From Gerris lacustris (lineage: Eukaryota; Arthropoda; Insecta; Hemiptera; Gerridae), in assembly GCA_951217055.1 (NCBI GenBank), contig OX578276.1, positions 116,118,754-116,182,753 on the forward strand: a stretch of DNA of 64,000 nucleotides, given 5' to 3'. The translations under genes and the position numbers were made by a program. How positions within the stretch are numbered: the stretch's first letter is position 1; each line of letters starts with the position of its first letter. This document shows positions 57,606-64,000 of the stretch, in pieces. The notes beneath the pieces were generated by a model. That model was not told where the DNA came from and made no database searches. It saw only the letters and a list, made by a program, of their open reading frames with translations.

Positions 57606-60600
57606 ATGATTTCGACTCGCTCCAAGTATTTCCAGAACGATTTACCGGATTATCAAGCCCAACCAATTAATATTTCCAAAGAGAATTGGCGTAGATTTAT
57701 TTTAGAGAAGGCAAACAAGTGTTACACTAGTCAACCTGCCACTGACAAGAATGCTGATGGAGGGTTGTATGTAGGTGTTAGTGGCCTCGCCTATATGTTC
57801 TATCATCTTAGTCAGTCAGATCAATTTGAAAAGGAGAGTCAACATTTACTCTCCAACGCTTTAGAAATAATTCAATTTTGTGAAAAATATGTGGAGAAGA
57901 CTCGCCCTAAAAACAAGCAGAGCGAAGAATGTGGTTTCCTTCTTGGCAGTGCTGGCACATACGCTATAGCTGCTGCTATTTATAATAGAGTTGGTAAGGT
58001 AAAATTCTATGCTATAATTTGTACCTACAGCTTGTGCCAAATGAGTTTTAAAATCCTGTGCAATACACTAAGACTCATTTAGCACAATCTAGTTATATTT
58101 ATTGTTACTGTTTGCATATTACTTATTCTCCTAAAGAAATAAAAGAAATGTTCCCAAATTTTTTTAGTAGTCTAGTAGTCAATTTTTTTTTAATATATAT
58201 AAAATATTCACTAACTTACATACGGGGAATGTTGGAACTAGGGGGTTTTTAAGGGTGGGGGATTCACTCAGGATAGCTAAAAACCTTTACAATTATTGAC
58301 TTCACATTAAACACAATAACTTAAAGAAATATGAACCAAACTATTTCATATAATTTTGATTACGCGATGTTAAAACACATATTGTAAACAAATATATATA
58401 TATATATTTTTTTTAAATTCCAGCACATAACCAATTAAAACATTGCTACCCCAAACTATATTGATAAAACCGAGTATTACTATACTGATATAATAATTTG
58501 TAAATTAAAATAATCGATTATTACTCATACCAATATTATATTTTAGGACAATGGGATATTATAACTTTTATGTTCAAAAGTGTGATATTCCTTTGTCCCA
58601 GTGTTCATTACACTAAATATCCCCTTATCATAGTAGTTATTTAGACAAAGAAAGTGTACAGGAGATTTTATATATCTTTGTCTAACTACCTACAACCAGG
58701 TTGTATTGAGTGAAGTAAAAGTGATTATAATTTTTTTTGGTAGTTTAATACAGATACCAATAGTGACAATCATAGCATAGCTGTGGAATTTTAGAAAAAA
58801 ATATTCCAAACTATTGACAATAGCCACCTAGGTTAGAGAAAAATAATTTTTTAGCAACAACAGAATGATATAGCAATCTTCTAGTTGGCCTGAAGATGAC
58901 CCAAAGAGGGGTCAAGATATTGCAAAAGTGAGCTTTTATTTTTTTCCTTTAGACCCTACTGCAATAAGAATCATATACAAAGAAACGAACCAGACTACTT
59001 ATTATAGTTATTTAGACAAAGGAAATATACAGGAGAGTTTATATACCTTAGTATTTAAAGGGATATTTAGTCCAATTTGCTTTCGGACAAAGAAATGTCA
59101 TACTTTCATATTAAAAATATGTGTATTTGCTGGTCCGAAAGTGCATTAGATTAAATGAGGGGTTTGCATTTGAAGAGCTCTGACACTACCACTAAAACTA
59201 GACTGACGACTTTTTGAACACTTTCTTTTGTGTCGATTGATATATCATGAGTACATTAACCAATTAATCAATAGTACATGTAATCCACTGATATGATTGT
59301 AATCCACTGTTAATGATTTTACAATTTTTTTTTTTTTTTTTTTGTTTTAACAGTAAAACAACTATTATGGAGATTTTCATGTAGTTTTGCGTGAGTATCC
59401 AATTCCAAGTGTTTTAGCTATCTTGAGTGAATCCCCCACCCTTAAAAACTCCCTAGTTCTCAACATATCCCGTATGTATGAGTAGATATTTTATACATAT
59501 ATAAAAACTATTGACTTAACAGAAATAGTCCCAGGTTGAAAATTGTAAAATTGTAAAAAAGAACAGATTAAAAAAAAAATAGACTGCCAATTAGTGTGGC
59601 ACATAGCTTCCTCGCACCCTATCATGTACTTTATTGTTATATTACTTTATTGTTATATTGTTTATTGTGTAAAAACTATTTAACAGTTTTAGCGAACTTT
59701 AACACTTTATAGCAGTGTCGCTGTTGGTTTTACTAAAACATTGTATTTGAAAAAAATGTTTGTCTCATTGAATAGATAAAGTTAAATTTTTTCCCCGACC
59801 TCAAATTCCTTATTTGAATAATTTGAAGTTCACGTTTACGCGAGCGTTGCTCGTGAACGCTTGGACGGATAACGTCCTGGGCATTGGTAAAATGAACATG
59901 TCTACCAAATTTCATAAAAATCGGTTGACATTTACTCAAGTTATTGTCACACATTTCATGATTCGCGGACACCCAGACCGACAGACAGACACGAGACCAA
60001 AAATGTTCCCTGATGTCTGAAACGGATTTCTGTCTTGGAATTTTTAAAATCGGAGACATAAAAGATTTCGTTCTCAAAAGTGAACACATTGCTTCCGCTA
60101 ATAATAATAAGCTCGGAAGCAAAAAACCAAAGTCAATGGGACACGTTGAAATATGGGGTGTTCAAGTGAATTTTTACCAATTCTTATACTACAACCTTCT
60201 GAAATGGTGAAAATGTGACTTTATAAACTTATAAGACTAGAATGAAAACTCAGGTTTTCTCAGATAAGGGAAATTTGGCCTCTACCTCTTTTCTGGGGGA
60301 AGAGTTCCCATAGAGCCTATAAAAAATTGACTTGGTTTTTTTGCTAAATCAAAGGTAATATTGTAGTTAAATTAAAAATATGCAGCTTTTATTAAGAGGT
60401 ATGTTGGGAAGGATGAGAGAAAATTTTCTAAGGCTAAGTTCAATGGTGAGTATTTTTATTCATCTAAGTGTTCTTGTGCAACATTATTAATATTTTAAAT
60501 TGTGAATTTTAGGATAGGTCAATATTATATAGGACAAACATTTTTTTATTTTTTTGTAAATACATTTGTTTTATAATATAGCAACACTGCTATAAAGAGA

Positions 60601-63600
60601 TTAAGATCGCCAAATCCATTAAATCTTATCTAAACATTTTAAAGAGAGAAAAGAACTTTGAGAAAAAATATAAATAAAGTTTTAGCAAATTTTGTCTTCT
60701 ACAATATTGGCAAAAATAAGTCCAATACTTTTGTCGTTTTTTCAAAATAACTCTGCTTTCCCAGGACTCCTTTCTGCAAGCTTGGCTTTTTACTAGTGGC
60801 CTTGGCTCCTACAACATATCCAAAAATTATAGATACTCGACCTTTTGCATTGATGTATACTGCCCTGCTAAGCGAAAATGTCGTATCTACAGGATTTTTG
60901 GAAAAAAAAGTTTTGAGATAATTGATTTTAAACATTTCAAAGTTTGAAGCCTCGTTACTCTTATAGTATTTGTTCAATTGCTTATCAAGTAATATCAATA
61001 GATTCAGCATTTTATTTTCTTTAGAGCCATGTTGGTTTTACATAAATTAATCAAATACATTTGTTAGGGCAATAAGATATATTGAAATACCTGTAGATAA
61101 GGCTTTTATAAACTAATTATAACGGTTGGGGAGAGTGAAATTCATAAGCCAATTTGCCGTATCTATATTATACTAAGCAAAAATGCCGTAAATGAATCTA
61201 AATATCTGTACTCACTATTTAAAGGACTTTTTGTTTAATTTATAATTCAGTTACTAAGTAATCAAAATAAGGCTTTTGAGTTTAATTAAATTAGTGACTT
61301 ATTAATGGATTAATTATCAATTAATAAAAATATTAACTGCCATTATAATAATCTATGCTGTATAAAACAGTTAATAAAAAATAGTACAATGAATGATCAA
61401 AAAATATTAAAATTTTATGTTAATATCATCATAATGTAAGTTTCAAATGATAAAAATTGTGTTTCAATATCAGTGCTAATTTCTATCAAAGATGTTGTAA
61501 GTCCCTCTAGAAATGTTGTCTATTTAAAGGAATAATAAAAGCATTTTCGCTGATAATATGTTTTAAAATTCTTCTTTCTTTTCTTGATTATGTTGTTCCT
61601 CGTGGTTTTGAATGTCTTTTAGAGCCAGGGAGCCTCTTCTCAAAATATTTTATTTATACTCCGCTGAGGCCCATCAAAATAATTTTCATAAAATATGTCG
61701 AACTGCCTCTTCCTTGCTTTGACTTGAACGATGAGATTAACTTTTTTTTTTACTGCGATAACAAATCGTACCTGCACAAGAAATCGTTTAGCTCCATCTC
61801 CTTAACAACACTCTTTTACATTAAATTACTTCTAAAAAAACAATAAAACACGTGCCTTTGATAAGACAAAGACATCCACCCCTTTCAGTCTTTGGCTAGA
61901 TACTGCATAAAACATCTAAAAACTATCGGTTACAACAGGGATTATCAGAAGCAAAAATGCCTTATCTACCGAATCAGAAGCGAAAAAGTCGTAACTGTAT
62001 TATACGAAGCGACAATGTCGTATCTACTGTCAGATACGGCGTTTTCGCTTCTTAATATTCACTTACGGCAATTTCGCTTAGTATATTACCTCTTTTTCAC
62101 AATGTCGTATCTACGAAACCTTTTGTTTCTCTTATTTAGGACGGAGATACGGCTTCGGGACCATCAAAAACAGCAAACCCCCCCCCCCAAAACCCTAAAA
62201 ATGACATAACCTCATTTTCGGCAAAAAATGTAGATACGACATTTTCGCTTAGCAGGGCAGTATAATTGACTGGACTATAAGTAAATGTATTGAAGTAATT
62301 CATTCCTCAATGAAGGACCCATTGGTAAACTACATAACTCTAATATCTGCTTGCATTAGGTAACTACATCCAGCAGTGGGGGTGCTATGCTCAGGTGGGA
62401 CAAACATCCTTAGTAGCAAAATTATATTAATTTGTAATAAGATTAAGATTATTTGAGGAATAAATAACCCAATAAAAAGAAATTGATCTAATTAACGAGA
62501 GAGTAGCAAGCTTCTTTCACATTCAACACTATGCACCTTGTGGGAATGAATGTGTTTGCAAGGATGAGAGTGGTAAATGGTTATGGATGAGAGCAGTAAA
62601 CGTGTTAAATTTATGATGTAACGTTTATAACGTGCCTGACTATAACTTGAGTAAAAGTTAACTGATTTAGTTGAAATTTGGTATGCATGTTCCTTCTACT
62701 AATGGACAGGCGAACTTTGTTAGACAGGGTTAGCCATCCAAGCGTTTACAAGCAAGTTTCGCTTAACTGTAAGCTTCAAATTAAAATAATCCATGTGCCT
62801 GTGGCAGTCGAAAGTGCAGTGATGGCTCTGACATCCAGATCGCCAGTCTTCTCTTGGTGAAAGGCGATACTCCAAGCTAATGACATGTCATGTATTGACG
62901 TTTGCTAACATATAATACTGTACAATTGTTGTTCCCAAGCAAATTCAGTATGAGAGTTTCATGTTATATTATGACCTCTATTATCTTGATGAGGAGTCCC
63001 CAAAATTAATTGATATCAACTGCACTTCTCATGCAGGAGGTCATCCACTAAGACGCGGTCACCACCAGAAGACCTAGAACTCCAACATTAAGTTGTTATC
63101 CCTAAGTGGAATGTTTTACTTTGTGGTACAGACATATTGTCTTTAAAATGAGATGAAAATTATAGGTTCTATATCCCTCCTAAAGATTTAAGAATTATTA
63201 TAATCTTGTGTTAAACTTTGCATACTATCTTTCAGGTGATGAAGAAAATAGCGAGAAAGCGGTTTCTAAATATGTGAGATGTGCTGAAATCTGCCTTCCA
63301 CCAATATTTGTTAGTTTTGGTGGTGATGAGTTCTTAGTTGGTCGTGCTGGTTATTTAGCTGGAGCATTGTGGTTGAACCGTGAGCTGGGACGCCAAGCTG
63401 TTCCTTTGGAAAAGATGCATGAGATTTGTACTTCAATAATTGAATATGGACGTTGGTACTCAAAGACTTATAACCACAGGTGCCCACTTATGTACTCGTA
63501 CTACAAGACTGAATATTTAGGTTAGCAAGAATTATAATTAAATTAAAATTTGGATTAAATATTTAGCACAATTACCTTTCATTATTAAATCATTTCAAGT

Positions 63601-63879
63601 ATTTTTAATTTATTTAGTTGTTTAATTAATTTTCCTTGTTTTGTGATTAATATGCTTTAGGTGCTGCTCACGGGCTAAGTTCAATTCTACAGATGTTATT
63701 AACAGTAGATGGATATCTTGACAACAACCAAGAAGTAGAAAGGGATGTTAAAGCTAGTGTAGATTATCTTCTGAGTCTTCAGACGCCTGACGGTAACTTT
63801 CCCTGTGCAATGGATGAAATAGAACCTAATCAGCGACCAACAGAGGAGGCTCTTATTCATTGGTGTCATGGAGCTCCTG
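57606..63879 (+). CDS. LANCL3: LanC-like protein 3, first three coding exons (continues past window)
   Basis: LanC-like proteins are eukaryotic relatives of bacterial lanthionine synthetases, zinc proteins with an alpha/alpha toroid fold. Coding exons are 57606-57993, 63236-63520 and 63661-63879, all GT/AG and phase 1, giving ~297 codons; the rest lies to the right. The start at 57606 (MISTRSKYFQNDLPDYQ) fits the family. An in-frame ATG at 57462 would add 48 residues. Exon 1 has GGLYVGVSGLAYMFYHLSQS and GFLLGSAGTYAIAAAIYNR. Exon 2 has VSFGGDEFLVGRAGYLAGAL and PLMYSYYKTEYL, and exon 3 AAHGLSSILQMLL. In exon 3, HWCHGAPG supplies the Cys-His zinc ligands. The first intron (5.2 kb) carries several repeats. 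Confidence 0.94.
58550..59150. repeat. Repeat E arms flanking a Penelope-like tail, LANCL3 intron 1
   Basis: TGTGATATTCCTTTGTCCCA (58580) and its reverse, ATTTAGTCCAATTTGC...GGACAAAGAAATGTCA (59058-59100), form inverted halves of repeat E. Between them (58690-59010) is other text with GGCCTGAAGATGACCC, AAAGA, GGGGTCAAGATATTGC (58892), a CTGAAGA-stem motif similar to 8105-8130. A retro-insertion into repeat E is the likely reading. Confidence 0.5.
59706..60598. repeat. Possible TIR element, LANCL3 intron 1
   Basis: CTTTATAGCAGTGTCGCT near 59706 is mirrored by AGCAACACTGCTATAAAG near 60598. The interior has a repeat-like block with CATGTCTACCAAATTTCAT and ACCGACAGACAGACACGAG (59890-60000). No target duplication was found. 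Confidence 0.4.
60860..62260. mobile_element. 1.4-kb TIR element with internal TIR-motif copies, LANCL3 intron 1
   Basis: CTGCCCTGCTAAGCGAAAAT and TGTCGTATCTAC at the left are mirrored by GTAGATACGACATTTTCGCT and TAGCAGGGCAG at the right, with TATA on both sides (60856-60859, 62261-62264). Inside (61140-62130) the words AAGCGAAAA and TGTCGTATCTAC recur many times in both orientations. No transposase is recognisable. Confidence 0.85.
62261..63235. other. Rest of LANCL3 intron 1
   Basis: No exon or element was recognised between the TIR element and exon 2. A short open frame at 62678-62860 has no signature. The acceptor at 63235 is preceded by a T-rich tract. Confidence 0.45.
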
Positions 63880-64000
63880 GTAATTATTTGGGTTTTGGAT
63901 AATGTTTACTAGAAAGGTAAATGTAAAATATATATATATCATATTTCATCAGCCATTTATGAGGTGAAAAATAATAAAATTGAGGATTTAATTGAAATAT
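63880..64000 (+). other. Start of LANCL3 intron 3
   Basis: After the donor GTAATT at 63880 the sequence is AT-rich to the window end; the next coding exon is not inside the window. Confidence 0.7.

Noticed and set aside
59733..60122. 129-codon minus-strand frame in LANCL3 intron 1
   Set aside because: It lies in a dispersed-repeat-like block (with CAGACAGACA) and has no domain; intronic repeat shadow.
60699..61010. 103-codon minus-strand frame
   Set aside because: It crosses the left TIR boundary of the element at 60860 and shows no recognisable domain.
1..64000. CRISPR arrays, bacterial operons, tRNA or rRNA genes
   Set aside because: None seen. The repeats are transposon-derived, and host genes have spliceosomal introns or insect homologues.

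Overview
The window looks like the nuclear genome of an insect, probably not a higher dipteran: it is AT-rich, introns are long, and it is packed with Helitrons, hAT, Tc1/mariner and pogo-like elements, foldback elements, a tRNA-derived SINE, LINE remnants and an LTR element. Order and species cannot be told from the sequence alone. Four protein-coding host genes are convincing. These are a single-exon G-protein gamma-1 subunit (minus, 31757-31969), a single-exon N-terminal glutamine amidohydrolase NTAQ1 (plus, 35326-35976), a complete six-exon proteasome subunit alpha-3 (minus, 45030-56837), and the first three coding exons of a LanC-like protein 3 (plus, 57606 to beyond the right end). PSMA3 and LANCL3 are arranged head to head, with about 770 bp between their start codons.

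The left part (1-10.8 kb) holds two copies of a Helitron-like family with internal ~300-bp units, a 1.65-kb TIR element nested in one of them, a 104-bp hAT MITE and a 337-bp retro-insertion with a 14-bp target duplication. The block 10.75-25.25 kb is one LINE fragment on the minus strand, broken by two hAT-like elements. The larger of these (13294-24325) carries a MITE-like repeat. That repeat is interrupted by a ZMYM1-type hAT element (14611-23934), which is in turn interrupted by a 6851-bp LTR retroelement (15493-22343). Target-site duplications mark the LINE/hAT-A, repeat/hAT-B and hAT-B/LTR junctions, and removing hAT-A restores the LINE reading frame. The LTR element encodes a 516-aa Gag but no protease, RT, RNase H or integrase. 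Instead it has a ~2.9-kb, very AT-rich leader.

From 25 to 45 kb there are mariner, pogo-like and LINE remnants, a set of large hairpin elements with TAGTCCAG ends and 3-bp target duplications, a SINE, several MITE families, and the Ggamma1 and NTAQ1 genes. From 45 kb to the end, the introns of PSMA3 and LANCL3 carry two further giant hairpins, Tc1-like and pogo-like MITEs and a 1.4-kb TIR element with many internal copies of its terminal motif.

The four host genes do not form a pathway. They are housekeeping or signalling genes (G-protein signalling, N-degron pathway, proteasome, LanC-like) in a transposon-dominated setting. No tRNA, rRNA or CRISPR feature was found.
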